Shown here piece by piece: positions 17,641 through 26,876 of a stretch of 64,000 bases of DNA; the stretch's first letter is position 1; each line of letters begins with the position of its first letter. The DNA comes from Pseudomonas mandelii (GTDB lineage: Bacteria; Pseudomonadota; Gammaproteobacteria; Pseudomonadales; Pseudomonadaceae). Location of the stretch: contig NZ_JAMYDU010000010.1 of assembly GCF_024138395.1 (NCBI RefSeq), positions 62,001-126,000 on the forward strand, read 5' to 3'. The notes beneath the pieces were generated by a model. The model was not told the origin of the DNA and searched no databases. It was given only the letters and a program-made list of their open reading frames with translations. The translations under genes and the position numbers were made by a program.

Positions 17641-17670
17641 GAGGCCCGAACAGTCACCGCAAATATTGGA

Positions 17671-19098
17671 TCACAAAGACAGTAGCCCGCTATACAACCC
17701 ATAGGCCGCCAACCCCGCCCCGGCAACCACACAGCTGAAAATCCCCTTCTCCACCAACGTAAACAACGGCCTGCCCTGTTCCCGCTTGGCCTGGGCAAAC
17801 AGAATCACCCCCGGTGCATACAACAACGCCGAGAGCAGCAGGTATTTCACGCCGCCGGCATACAACAACCAAACCGCGTAAGACAGGGCAATGCCACCGA
17901 TCAGCAAGTCTTTCGTGCGCTCGGCCGAAGCATGCTCATAGGTTTCCCCTCGCCCGCTCAACAACACCGCATACGCCGCCGACCACAGATACGGCACCAG
18001 AATCATCGATGAGGCGAGGTAGATCAGGCTGGTGTAAGTACCGGCGGAAAACAGCGTGATCAGCAGAAAAATCTGGATCATCACGTTGGTCAGCCACAGC
18101 GCGTTGACCGGCACATGGTTGGCATTTTCCTTTTGCAGGAAGGCTGGCATGGTCTTGTCTTTCGCGGTGGCGAAGAGGATTTCGGCGCACAGCAGCGCCC
18201 AGGACAGCAATGCTCCCAACAGCGAAATAGCCAGGCCGATGCTGATCAGCAGCGCGCCCCAAGGGCCGACGATATGTTCCAGCACCGCCGCCAGCGACGG
18301 GTTCTGCAGCGTGGCCAATTCCGGTTGGCTCATGATCCCGAGGGATAACACATTCACCAGCACCAGCAGCGCCAACACACCGATAAAACCGATGACCGTC
18401 GCCCGGCCCACGTCCGAACGTTTCTCCGCCCTCGCCGAATACACACTTGCGCCTTCGATGCCGATGAACACGAACACGGTGACCAGCATCATGTTGCGCA
18501 CCTGGTCCATCACGCCACCGAAATTCGGGTTACTGCGGCCCCAGATGTCGCGGGTGAAGATGTCCGCCTCGAAGGCCACGGCAGCGATGACGATGAACAT
18601 GATCAGCGGCACAATCTTGGCCACGGTGGTCAGTTGATTGATGAACGCCGCTTCCTTGATCCCGCGCAGCACCAGAAAATGCACGGCCCACAGCAGCACC
18701 GACGCGCAGCCGATGGCGATCGGTGTGTTGCCTTGGCCAAACACCGGAAAGAAATAACCGAGGGTGCTGAACAGCAATACGAAATAACCGACGTTGCCCA
18801 GCCAGGCGCTGATCCAGTATCCCCAGGCAGACGAGAAACCCATGTAATCGCCGAAACCGGCTTTGGCGTAGGCGTACACCCCAGAGTCCAGTTCCGGCTT
18901 GCGATTGGCCAGGGTCTGAAAGACGAAGGCCAGGGTCAGCATGCCCACCGCAGTGATCGCCCAACCAATCAATATCGCCCCGGCATCGGCACGCGCCGCC
19001 ATGTTTTGCGGTAAGGAAAAAATCCCGCCGCCAACCATCGATCCCACCACCAAAGCGATCAGCGCACTCAGGCGAAGCTTTTGCGTCGGTTGCGACAT
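17671..19098 (-). CDS. arcD: Basic amino acid antiporter, ArcD paralogue
   Basis: An APC-family antiporter of 475 residues with about 12 membrane segments, expected to swap arginine for ornithine across the inner membrane. The N-terminal signature VVGSMVGGGIFSLPQNMAARAD and the ISAWLGNVGYFVLLFSTLGYFFP stretch are nearly the same as in the divergent ArcD at 19542-20969. It is transcribed away from the arcABC genes. Likely a duplicate with different expression or substrate balance; whether it carries arginine/ornithine or another cationic pair cannot be told. Confidence 0.85.
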   Translation of the reverse strand: MSQPTQKLRLSALIALVVGSMVGGGIFSLPQNMAARADAGAILIGWAITAVGMLTLAFVFQTLANRKPELDSGVYAYAKAGFGDYMGFSSAWGYWISAWLGNVGYFVLLFSTLGYFFPVFGQGNTPIAIGCASVLLWAVHFLVLRGIKEAAFINQLTTVAKIVPLIMFIVIAAVAFEADIFTRDIWGRSNPNFGGVMDQVRNMMLVTVFVFIGIEGASVYSARAEKRSDVGRATVIGFIGVLALLVLVNVLSLGIMSQPELATLQNPSLAAVLEHIVGPWGALLISIGLAISLLGALLSWALLCAEILFATAKDKTMPAFLQKENANHVPVNALWLTNVMIQIFLLITLFSAGTYTSLIYLASSMILVPYLWSAAYAVLLSGRGETYEHASAERTKDLLIGGIALSYAVWLLYAGGVKYLLLSALLYAPGVILFAQAKREQGRPLFTLVEKGIFSCVVAGAGLAAYGLYSGLLSL

Positions 19099-19541
19099 TC
19101 GGGCGTCTCCATTTGCCCGCCGCGTTATCGCCGCGAGACCGTTACATAGTCGGTTTCTAACTAAATAGATAAAGCGTAATAACGCTTATCAATTAACGCC
19201 AATATTGTTTATTTATAACTTATCACGCTAGCGCAGCCGTCCGGAAATAGCGGTTTTGTCGGTAGGTCTTGATAAATCAATATCACTGCAAAATCAAATG
19301 ACCAATACTTGCCAAAACGAAAAAACAAACTAGCGTCTAAACCTCAACTGATACGCTTTATTTCTTTCACTTTTATCCGAGGGCTCTGCATAGGGTTTTC
19401 GGGCATTAGCTTTATGCCTGCCAAAGACCCATAAGTCTTTAATTAACAATGGAATGTGATCATGCATTGATCTAAGTCAGATGATTGAACAGCGAACGAA
19501 ACTACCCTGTTTTCTCTCTTCTCCTGCACTGGAGTCATGCA
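19099..19541. other. Divergent arcD/arcD intergenic region
   Basis: 443 bp, clearly more AT-rich than the flanking genes, with no convincing coding frame. It holds promoters for both antiporter genes. ATAAAGCGTA at 19169-19178 recurs inverted as TACGCTTTAT at 19352-19361, each towards one gene. An ANR-like box lies at 19467-19480. A weak ArgR-like TGTCGG at 19257 was not strong enough to list. Confidence 0.6.
19467..19480 (+). promoter_or_regulatory. ANR/FNR-type box upstream of arcDABC
   Basis: TTGAT-CTAA-GTCAG matches TTGAT-N4-ATCAA at 8 of 10 positions. Its centre (19473.5) is 41.5 bases from a start near 19515, and TACCCT at 19503-19508 fits a -10 for that start. Anaerobic activation of arcDABC by ANR is established in Pseudomonas. 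Confidence 0.55.
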
Positions 19542-20969
19542 ATGTCTGAATCCCCCGGGAAACTGAAACTCGGCGCCTTGGTTGCACTGGTTGTCGGCTC
19601 AATGATTGGTGGCGGGATCTTCTCTTTACCCCAGAACATGGCCGCCAGCGCTGATGTGGGCGCCGTTCTTATCGGTTGGGCAATTACCGCGGTGGGCATG
19701 TTGACCCTAGCCTTCGTTTTCCAGACCCTCGCTAATCGAAAACCTGATCTGGACGGCGGTGTCTACGCCTACGCCAAGGCCGGTTTCGGCGATTACATGG
19801 GTTTCTCGTCTGCCTGGGGTTACTGGATCAGCGCCTGGCTGGGTAACGTTGGTTACTTCGTCCTCTTGTTCAGCACCCTCGGCTACTTCTTCCCCATCTT
19901 TGGGGAGGGGAACACTGTAGCGGCCGTGATCGGTGCGTCGCTGCTACTCTGGGGTGTGCATTTCCTGGTACTGCGCGGAATCAAGGAAGCAGCGTTCATC
20001 AACCTGGTGACCACTGTCGCCAAAATCGTACCGCTGCTACTGTTTGTCCTGATCGCGATTTTCGCGTTCAAACTGGACATCTTCACCGCCGACATCTGGG
20101 GCGTGAAAAACCCTGACTTGGGCAGCGTGATGAACCAGGTGCGCAACATGATGCTGGTCACCGTCTGGGTGTTCATCGGTATCGAAGGCGCGAGCATCTT
20201 CTCGGCCCGTGCGGAAAAACGCAGCGACGTGGGTAAAGCCACCGTCATCGGTTTCATCACCGTGCTGCTGTTCCTGGTGCTGGTGAACGTGCTGTCGCTG
20301 GGCATCATGACCCAACCGGAACTGGCAAAACTGCAGAACCCGTCCATGGCCGCCGTGCTGGAACACGTGGTCGGTCATTGGGGCGCGGTACTGATCAGCG
20401 TTGGCCTGATCATCTCGTTGCTCGGTGCGCTGCTGTCGTGGGTGTTGCTGTGTGCAGAGATCATGTTCGCCGCCGCCAAAGACCACACCATGCCGGCCTT
20501 TTTGCGCCGTGAAAACGCCAACCATGTGCCGGTCAATGCGCTGTGGCTGACCAACGCCATGGTCCAGCTGTTCCTGATCATCACGCTGTTCTCGGCCAGC
20601 ACTTATCTGTCGCTGATCTACCTCGCCACCTCAATGATTCTGGTGCCGTACCTGTGGTCGGCGGCTTACGCGCTGCTGCTGGCGGTGCGCGGCGAGAGTT
20701 ATGAAAACGCTTTGGCCGAGCGCAGGAAAGACCTGTTCATCGGCGCCGTCGCGTTGATCTACGCGGTCTGGCTGATCTATGCCGGTGGCGTCAAATACTT
20801 GCTGCTCTCCGCCCTGCTCTATGCGCCCGGCGCAATCCTGTTCGCCAAGGCCAAACTTGAAGTCAACAAACCGGTTTTCACCAACGTCGAGAAGCTGATT
20901 TTCGCAGCGGTCGTCGTGGGCGCCCTGGTGGCAGCCTACGGACTGTATGACGGCTTCCTGACCCTATAA
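19542..20969 (+). CDS. arcD: Arginine/ornithine antiporter ArcD
   Basis: Inner-membrane exchanger that imports arginine and exports ornithine for the deiminase pathway. It has 475 residues and about 12 membrane spans, starting MSESPGKLKLGALVAL at 19542 with GGAG eight bases upstream. It is the first gene of arcD-arcA-arcB-arcC, 35 bp before arcA. The family signature GSMIGGGIFSLPQNMAASAD is clear. An ANR-like box sits 61 bp upstream. Its close paralogue lies divergently at 17671-19098. Confidence 0.93.
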   Translation: MSESPGKLKLGALVALVVGSMIGGGIFSLPQNMAASADVGAVLIGWAITAVGMLTLAFVFQTLANRKPDLDGGVYAYAKAGFGDYMGFSSAWGYWISAWLGNVGYFVLLFSTLGYFFPIFGEGNTVAAVIGASLLLWGVHFLVLRGIKEAAFINLVTTVAKIVPLLLFVLIAIFAFKLDIFTADIWGVKNPDLGSVMNQVRNMMLVTVWVFIGIEGASIFSARAEKRSDVGKATVIGFITVLLFLVLVNVLSLGIMTQPELAKLQNPSMAAVLEHVVGHWGAVLISVGLIISLLGALLSWVLLCAEIMFAAAKDHTMPAFLRRENANHVPVNALWLTNAMVQLFLIITLFSASTYLSLIYLATSMILVPYLWSAAYALLLAVRGESYENALAERRKDLFIGAVALIYAVWLIYAGGVKYLLLSALLYAPGAILFAKAKLEVNKPVFTNVEKLIFAAVVVGALVAAYGLYDGFLTL

Positions 20970-21004
20970 CACCCGACCCATTTGTCATCTGGAGGATCAC
21001 TGTA

Positions 21005-22261
21005 ATGACCACCGAAAAAGTTAAGTACGGCGTCCATTCCGAAGCCGGCAAACTGCGCAAAGTCATGGTTTGCTCCCCCGGGCTGGCCCACCAGCGGCTG
21101 ACTCCGAACAACTGCGATGAACTGCTTTTCGACGATGTGCTGTGGGTTGCACAGGCCAAGCGTGACCATTTCGACTTCGTCACCAAGATGCGCGAGCGCA
21201 ACGTCGACGTGCTGGAAATGCACAACCTGTTGACCGACATCGTTGCGATTCCTGAAGCGCTGGACTGGATCCTGGAGCGCAAGATCACCGCCAATTCGGT
21301 GGGTTTGGGTCTGGTCAATGAAACCGCTTCCTGGCTGCGTAGCCTGGAGCCGCGCAAGATCGCTGAGTTCCTGATTGGCGGCGTCTCCGCCGATGACTTG
21401 CCGGACAGCTTTGGCGGCAAGACCATTCAGATGTTCCGCGAGTTTCTCGGTCACTCCAGCTTCATTCTGCCGCCGCTGCCCAACACCCAGTTCACCCGCG
21501 ACACCACCTGCTGGATCTATGGTGGCGTGACGCTCAACCCGATGTACTGGCCGGCACGTCGTCAGGAAACCCTGCTGACCACCGCTATCTACAAGTTCCA
21601 CCCGCAGTTCACCAACGCCGACTTCCAGATCTGGTACGGCGATCCGGATCAGGACCATGGCAGCGCCACCCTGGAGGGCGGCGACGTGATGCCGATCGGC
21701 AACGGCGTGGTGTTGATCGGCATGGGCGAGCGTTCGTCCCGTCAGGCGATCGGCCAATTGGCGGTCAACCTGTTCAAGAACAAAGCGGTCGAGCGGGTGA
21801 TCGTCGCCGGCCTGCCGAAGTCCCGCGCAGCGATGCACCTGGACACCGTGTTCAGCTTCTGCGACCGCGACCTCGTGACCATTTTCCCGGAAGTAGTGAA
21901 CCAGATCGTCGCCTTCAGCGTGCGCCCTGATGAAAGCAAACCGGGTGGCGTCGACATTCGCCGCGAAGAAACCAGCTTCCTCGACACCGTGGCCAAGGCC
22001 CTCAACCTGAAAGCGTTGCGCGTCGTCGAAACCGGCGGCAACAGCTTCGCCGCCGAACGCGAGCAATGGGACGACGGCAACAACGTGGTGGCGGTGGAGC
22101 CTGGCGTGGTCATCGGTTATGACCGTAACACCTACACCAACACCCTGCTGCGCAAGGCCGGTGTGGAGGTCATCACCATCAGCGCCGGTGAACTCGGTCG
22201 CGGGCGTGGCGGCGGCCATTGCATGACCTGCCCGATCATTCGCGACCCTATCGACTATTAA
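21005..22261 (+). CDS. arcA: Arginine deiminase
   Basis: Hydrolyses arginine to citrulline and ammonia, the first step of the anaerobic ATP-yielding pathway. The 418-residue length is standard. Visible active-site elements are the FTRDTTCWIYGG segment, the EGGDVMPIGNGVVLIGMGER loop, and the catalytic Cys in GRGRGGGHCMTCPIIRDP near the C-terminus. The ATG at 21005 follows GGAGGATCACTGTA. It lies in the arcDABC operon. Confidence 0.97.
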   Translation: MTTEKVKYGVHSEAGKLRKVMVCSPGLAHQRLTPNNCDELLFDDVLWVAQAKRDHFDFVTKMRERNVDVLEMHNLLTDIVAIPEALDWILERKITANSVGLGLVNETASWLRSLEPRKIAEFLIGGVSADDLPDSFGGKTIQMFREFLGHSSFILPPLPNTQFTRDTTCWIYGGVTLNPMYWPARRQETLLTTAIYKFHPQFTNADFQIWYGDPDQDHGSATLEGGDVMPIGNGVVLIGMGERSSRQAIGQLAVNLFKNKAVERVIVAGLPKSRAAMHLDTVFSFCDRDLVTIFPEVVNQIVAFSVRPDESKPGGVDIRREETSFLDTVAKALNLKALRVVETGGNSFAAEREQWDDGNNVVAVEPGVVIGYDRNTYTNTLLRKAGVEVITISAGELGRGRGGGHCMTCPIIRDPIDY

Positions 22262-22330
22262 CTTTCAAACCCTGGCCGCCGCTTATCCAGCGCGGTCCGG
22301 GGGATAACCGATACCCAAGGAGATCCCATC

Positions 22331-23341
22331 ATGGCTTTTAATATGCGCAATCGCAGCCTGCTGAGTTTGATGCACCACACCACTCGTGAGCTGAATTACC
22401 TGCTGGACCTGTCCCGTGACCTCAAACGCGCCAAGTACACCGGCACCGAGCGTCCACACCTGCAAGGCAAAAACATCGCGCTGATCTTCGAAAAAACCTC
22501 GACCCGCACCCGCTGCGCCTTCGAAGTCGCGGCCCACGATCAGGGCGCCCACGTCACCTACATCGACCCGGTGTCGTCGCAAATCGGCCACAAGGAAAGC
22601 ATGAAAGACACCGCCCGCGTGCTCGGGCGGATGTTCGACGCCATCGAGTACCGTGGCTTCGAACAGGAAATCGTCGAAGAGCTGGCCAAGTTCGCCGGCG
22701 TGCCGGTGTTCAACGGTCTGACTGCTGAATTCCATCCGACGCAGATGATCGCCGACACCCTGACCATGCGTGAACACAGCGACAAACCGCTGCACGACAT
22801 CAGCTACGCCTACCTCGGCGATGCCCGCTACAACATGGGCAATTCGCTGTTGATGATCGGCGCCAAACTCGGCATGGACGTGCGCATCGCCGCACCGAAA
22901 GCGCTGTGGCCGCATCAGGACTTCATCGATCAGTGCCAGGCCTTCGCCGCCGAAAGCGGCGCGCGTCTCACCATCACCGAAGACCCGAAAGAAGCGGTCA
23001 AGGGCGTGGACTTCATCCACACCGACATCTGGGTGTCGATGGGCGAACCTGTGGAGGCGTGGGACGAGCGCATCGAGCAACTGCTGCCCTACCAGGTCAA
23101 CGCCGACATGATGAAGGCCTCGGGCAACCCGCGCGTGAAATTCATGCACTGTTTGCCGGCGTTCCATAACAGCGAAACCAAGGTCGGCAAAGACATCGCC
23201 GCGCGCTACCCGCACCTGGCCAACGGCGTCGAGGTGACTGAAGAAGTCTTTGAATCACCGGCCAACATCGCCTTCGAGCAAGCGGAAAACCGCATGCACA
23301 CCATCAAGGCGATTCTGGTGTCGGCGCTGGCGGATATCTGA
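22331..23341 (+). CDS. arcB: Catabolic ornithine carbamoyltransferase
   Basis: Splits citrulline phosphorolytically to ornithine and carbamoyl phosphate. The 336-residue product has the carbamoyl-phosphate loop EKTSTRTRC, FNGLTAEFHPTQM and the ornithine-binding HCLPAFHN motif. The N-terminus MAFNMRNRSLLSLMHHTTRE is typical of the catabolic enzyme. The upstream AAGGAGATCCCATC gives a strong ribosome site. It is between arcA and arcC. Confidence 0.96.
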   Translation: MAFNMRNRSLLSLMHHTTRELNYLLDLSRDLKRAKYTGTERPHLQGKNIALIFEKTSTRTRCAFEVAAHDQGAHVTYIDPVSSQIGHKESMKDTARVLGRMFDAIEYRGFEQEIVEELAKFAGVPVFNGLTAEFHPTQMIADTLTMREHSDKPLHDISYAYLGDARYNMGNSLLMIGAKLGMDVRIAAPKALWPHQDFIDQCQAFAAESGARLTITEDPKEAVKGVDFIHTDIWVSMGEPVEAWDERIEQLLPYQVNADMMKASGNPRVKFMHCLPAFHNSETKVGKDIAARYPHLANGVEVTEEVFESPANIAFEQAENRMHTIKAILVSALADI

Positions 23342-23404
23342 GGCTGAACACGTGTTCATGACCAGCCACTGAACCTGTGTTTATTCATACCTGACCCTGA
23401 ACCT

Positions 23405-23476
23405 GTAGGAGCGAGGCTTGCCCGCGAAGGGGCCTTCAAGACCGCTAAAAGCTTCGCGGGCAAGCCTCGCTCCTAC
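23405..23476. repeat. REP inverted pair inside the arc operon
   Basis: GTAGGAGCGAGGCTTGCCCG and CGGGCAAGCCTCGCTCCTAC form a compact hairpin between arcB and arcC. Such an intra-operon hairpin could protect upstream mRNA or lower arcC expression. Confidence 0.9.
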
Positions 23477-23493
23477 GTTAAAAGGACTGCATT

Positions 23494-24423
23494 ATGCGTA
23501 TCGTCGTTGCTCTGGGCGGTAACGCCCTGCTCCGCCGGGGTGAACCCATGACCGCGGACAACCAGCGCGCCAACATCCGCGTCGCCACCGAACAGATCGC
23601 CAAGGTTTATTCCGGCAATCAACTGGTGATCGCTCATGGTAATGGTCCCCAGGTTGGCCTGCTGTCGCTGCAAGCGGCGGCCTACACCCAGGTTTCCCCT
23701 TACCCGCTGGACGTGCTCGGTGCCGAAACCGAAGGCATGATCGGCTATATCATTGAACAGGAACTGGGCAACCTGCTGGACTTCGAAGTGCCGTTCGCCA
23801 CCCTGCTGACCCAGGTCGAAGTCGACGCCAACGACCCGGCGTTCCAGGCCCCCAGCAAACCCATCGGCCCGGTCTACACCAAGGCAGAAGCGGAAAAACT
23901 TGCTGCCGAGAAAGGCTGGGCGATTGCTCCGGACGGCGACAAATTCCGTCGCGTGGTGGCCAGCCCGAGGCCGAAACGCATCTTCGAAATCCGCCCGATC
24001 AAGTGGCTGCTGGAAAAAGGCAGCATCGTGATTTGCGCGGGCGGTGGCGGCATTCCGACGATGTACGGCGCCAGCGGCAAACTGCAAGGCGTGGAAGCGG
24101 TGATCGACAAGGACCTGTGCTCGGCGCTGCTGGCCGAGCAGCTTGAAAGCGATCTGTTGGTGATCGCCACCGACGTCAACGCGGCGTTCATCGACTTCGG
24201 CAAACCCACCCAGAAAGCCATCGCCCAGGCCCACCCGGACGACATGGAAAAACTCGGCTTCGCGGCCGGCTCCATGGGACCAAAGGTCCAGGCGGCGTGC
24301 GAATTCGCCCGCCATACTGGAAAAGTCGCGGTGATCGGCTCACTCTCGGACATTGAAGCAATCGTCCAGGGCAAGGCCGGCACACGTATCAGCACGGCGA
24401 CACCTGGCATAACTTATTTATAA
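23494..24423 (+). CDS. arcC: Carbamate kinase
   Basis: Transfers phosphate from carbamoyl phosphate to ADP, the ATP-forming step. The 309-residue product starts MRIVVALGGNALLRRGEPM and has the family elements AHGNGPQVGLL, the ICAGGGGIP nucleotide loop and GSMGPKVQAACEF. An AAAAGGA ribosome site lies upstream of 23494. It follows arcB across a REP pair and precedes a small DUF gene by 12 bp. Confidence 0.96.
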   Translation: MRIVVALGGNALLRRGEPMTADNQRANIRVATEQIAKVYSGNQLVIAHGNGPQVGLLSLQAAAYTQVSPYPLDVLGAETEGMIGYIIEQELGNLLDFEVPFATLLTQVEVDANDPAFQAPSKPIGPVYTKAEAEKLAAEKGWAIAPDGDKFRRVVASPRPKRIFEIRPIKWLLEKGSIVICAGGGGIPTMYGASGKLQGVEAVIDKDLCSALLAEQLESDLLVIATDVNAAFIDFGKPTQKAIAQAHPDDMEKLGFAAGSMGPKVQAACEFARHTGKVAVIGSLSDIEAIVQGKAGTRISTATPGITYL

Positions 24424-24435
24424 GGAGAGACGTCA

Positions 24436-24798
24436 ATGGCAACGTTTGAGCCCGGTCATCTGCACATCGAGCGCCACGCGCTGACCCCCGATGATGTCAA
24501 CTACAACGTGCATCTCGACTATGAGGTCAGCAAAGATCCCAAAGGGGAAAAAGGGATGCAGTTCACGATGCACGGCACCATCCAAGGCAAGGAATTTACC
24601 GAGTTGTTCTTCCTGCCCAAGGATCAGGCCTACAACTTCGCCAGCAACGTGACGAAAATCGCAGAAAAGTACGGTATTCCCAAGCATCTGAGCAGTATTG
24701 GCTCGATCCACAAGTATTACGATGCGATGTTCGAAGATGTTCGGGTGCAGCTGAATATGAAGTCGGGGGACCCGGTAAAACCCGAACACCTGGAATAA
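24436..24798 (+). CDS. Small conserved Pseudomonas protein (DUF5064-like)
   Basis: A soluble protein of 120 residues starting MATFEPGHLHIERHALTPDD, with AAGGAGAGACGTCA upstream. It is probably DUF5064, a Pseudomonas-restricted family of unknown role; this name is from memory. The composition is charged with no membrane segment or signal peptide. The 12-bp gap after arcC makes it the likely last gene of the arc operon. Whether it acts in arginine metabolism is unknown. Confidence 0.7.
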   Translation: MATFEPGHLHIERHALTPDDVNYNVHLDYEVSKDPKGEKGMQFTMHGTIQGKEFTELFFLPKDQAYNFASNVTKIAEKYGIPKHLSSIGSIHKYYDAMFEDVRVQLNMKSGDPVKPEHLE

Positions 24799-24868
24799 CC
24801 CACGCACCTTGCTCGCGACGGACTTTTCATTCGCTATGGATGCCAACTGAAAGGCCGGGACACACGAC

Positions 24869-24942
24869 TGTAGGAGCGAGGCTTGCCCGCGAAGCTTTTA
24901 GCGGCCTTGATGGCCTCTTCGCGGGCAAGCCTCGCTCCTACA
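24869..24942. repeat. REP inverted pair
   Basis: TGTAGGAGCGAGGCTTGCCC and GGGCAAGCCTCGCTCCTACA with an 18-20 base spacer, in the gap between the arc operon and gcsR. Confidence 0.9.
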
Positions 24943-25019
24943 ATTAGCACGCGCATTTCACCTAAGACCCGCCCCAAGGCATACTTGCCACCCTCCGCAC
25001 TCCAGAACCCAACCGCCCC

Positions 25020-26528
25020 ATGCGTATCCACGTCAGCTTCATCGACCGCGTCGGAATCACCCAGGAAGTCCTGGCCCTGCTCGGTGGACGCAATCTCAAT
25101 CTGGATGCGGTGGAAATGGTCCCGCCCAACGTCTACATCGACGCTCCGACCTTGAGCCCGGCAGTGCTTGAAGAGCTGCGCGACGCGCTGTTCAGTGTGC
25201 GCGGCGTGCAAGCGGTGACGGTGGTCGACATTCTTCCCGGCCAGCGCCGTCACTTGCAGCTTGATGCGCTGCTCGCGGCGATGACCGACCCGGTGTTGGC
25301 CTTGGACAGCGCTGGTAAGGTGCTGCTGGCCAACCCGGCACTGATTGCCCTGTACGGACGCGAACCGGCAGGTGAAAGCATCAGCGAGCTGTTTGCCGAC
25401 CCGGCGCTGCTCGACGCGTTGCTGGAAAACGGCTTCCGCCTGCCGCTGCGCGAAATCACCGTCAACGGCCAGACCCTGCTGCTGGACGCCACGCCAATCA
25501 CCGACGCCGGCGCGCTGCTGACCCTGTATCAGCCGAACCGAATCGGTGAACGCCTCTCGGCGCTGCACCACGATCACGCCGAAGGCTTCGATGCCCTGCT
25601 CGGCGAATCCCCGGCGATTCGTACACTCAAGGCTCGCGCTCAACGGGTTGCGGCCCTCGATGCTCCATTGCTGATCCAGGGTGAAACCGGCACCGGCAAA
25701 GAACTGGTGGCCCGCGCCTGCCACGCCATCAGCGCTCGCCACAGTTCGCCGTTCCTGGCCTTGAACTGCGCGGCACTGCCGGAAAACCTCGCCGAAAGCG
25801 AGCTGTTCGGCTACGCCCCCGGCGCCTTCACCGGCGCGCAACGGGGTGGCAAACCGGGGCTGATGGAACTGGCCAACCAGGGCACGGTATTTCTCGACGA
25901 GATCGGTGAAATGTCGCCGTACTTGCAGGCGAAACTGCTGCGTTTTCTCAACGATGGCAGCTTCCGTCGGGTCGGTGGCGATCGCGAGGTGAAGGTCAAT
26001 GTGCGGATCCTCAGCGCAACCCATCGCGATCTGGAAAAAATGGTCAGCGAAGGCGCCTTCCGCGAAGACCTGTTCTATCGCCTCAACGTGCTGAATGTCG
26101 AAGTCCCACCGTTGCGCGAGCGTGGCCAAGACATTCTGCTGCTGGCGCGCTACTTCATGCAGCAGGCCTGCGCGCAGATCCAGCGCCCGGTCTGTCGCCT
26201 GGCCCCCGGCACTTACCCGGCGCTGCTGGGCAATCGCTGGCCGGGTAATGTGCGGCAATTGCAGAACGTGATCTTCCGCGCCGCGGCGATTTGCGAAAGC
26301 AGCCTGGTGGACATCGGCGACCTCGACATCGCCGGCACCTCCGTGGCGCGCCAGAGCGACAGCGAGGTCGACAGCCTCGAGCAGGCCATGGAAGAGTTCG
26401 AAAAAACCCTGCTGGAAAAGCTCTACGTCAGCTACCCCTCGACCCGCCAACTGGCCAGCCGCCTGCAAACCTCCCACACCGCGATTGCCCATCGGTTGCG
26501 TAAGTACGGGATTCCCAACAAACCGTAA
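25020..26528 (+). CDS. gcsR: TyrR-like sigma-54 activator GcsR (glycine cleavage regulator)
   Basis: An enhancer-binding protein of 502 residues. Domains in order: ACT (about 1-75, MRIHVSFIDRVGITQEVL), PAS (about 80-185), AAA+ (about 200-430) with Walker A GETGTGKE near residue 221, the sigma-54 contact loop GAFTGA near 267 and the arginine-finger region LFYRLNVLNV, then a Fis/TyrR helix-turn-helix (LASRLQTSHTAIAHRLRKYG). The intact GAFTGA loop separates it from E. coli TyrR. It lies directly upstream of the glycine cleavage genes, as GcsR does in P. aeruginosa, and operator-like repeats with a -24/-12 promoter lie between. Glycine is the expected signal. Confidence 0.88.
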   Translation: MRIHVSFIDRVGITQEVLALLGGRNLNLDAVEMVPPNVYIDAPTLSPAVLEELRDALFSVRGVQAVTVVDILPGQRRHLQLDALLAAMTDPVLALDSAGKVLLANPALIALYGREPAGESISELFADPALLDALLENGFRLPLREITVNGQTLLLDATPITDAGALLTLYQPNRIGERLSALHHDHAEGFDALLGESPAIRTLKARAQRVAALDAPLLIQGETGTGKELVARACHAISARHSSPFLALNCAALPENLAESELFGYAPGAFTGAQRGGKPGLMELANQGTVFLDEIGEMSPYLQAKLLRFLNDGSFRRVGGDREVKVNVRILSATHRDLEKMVSEGAFREDLFYRLNVLNVEVPPLRERGQDILLLARYFMQQACAQIQRPVCRLAPGTYPALLGNRWPGNVRQLQNVIFRAAAICESSLVDIGDLDIAGTSVARQSDSEVDSLEQAMEEFEKTLLEKLYVSYPSTRQLASRLQTSHTAIAHRLRKYGIPNKP

Positions 26529-26568
26529 TGCTGTGGCTGAAACACAATCCCCCTCAACACCACAAAAC

Positions 26569-26663
26569 CCTGTGGGAGCGGGCTTGCCCGCGATGGCTAT
26601 CTTACATTCGACATAGAGGTTGAATGTAATGGCCTCATCGCGGGCAAGCCCGCTCCCACAGGG
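26569..26663. repeat. REP inverted pair
   Basis: GTGGGAGCGGGCTTGCCCGC and GCGGGCAAGCCCGCTCCCAC lie between gcsR and the gcv regulatory region and may end the gcsR transcript. Confidence 0.88.
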
Positions 26664-26694
26664 GGTTGTGGTGTTTTCAAAAGCGACCTCCATC

Positions 26695-26731
26695 TGTACT
26701 GAAAGCGCTACAGTGGAATGATATCGCTACA
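26695..26731 (+). promoter_or_regulatory. Two tandem GcsR-type operator repeats
   Basis: TGTACTG-AAAG-CGCTACA (26695-26712) and TGGAATG-ATAT-CGCTACA (26714-26731) share the 18-bp layout of the perfect site at 26795. They repeat every 19 bp, about two helical turns. GcsR in P. aeruginosa binds tandem 18-bp repeats upstream of gcvH2. Confidence 0.6.
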
Positions 26732-26794
26732 CTCTCTCCCGATCACCGCTGTGCAAGGCTTTGATCCACTTCAGCTTTTTTCTTCCGTCTGCAC

Positions 26795-26812
26795 TGTAGC
26801 GATTTCGCTACA
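26795..26812. promoter_or_regulatory. Perfect 18-bp GcsR-type operator
   Basis: TGTAGCG-ATTT-CGCTACA is a perfect inverted repeat 65 bp upstream of the -24 element of the gcv promoter. Confidence 0.65.
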
Positions 26813-26876
26813 GTCAGTCTTTCTCAGTCATCCGCAATAACCAATAACTCATTGATTTATAAAGAATAAATAACAT

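Noticed and set aside
19257..19293. TGTCGG-N8 sequence as an ArgR site for the arcD genes
   Set aside because: Only one half-site, with a mismatch in the core and AA out of register; too weak to list.
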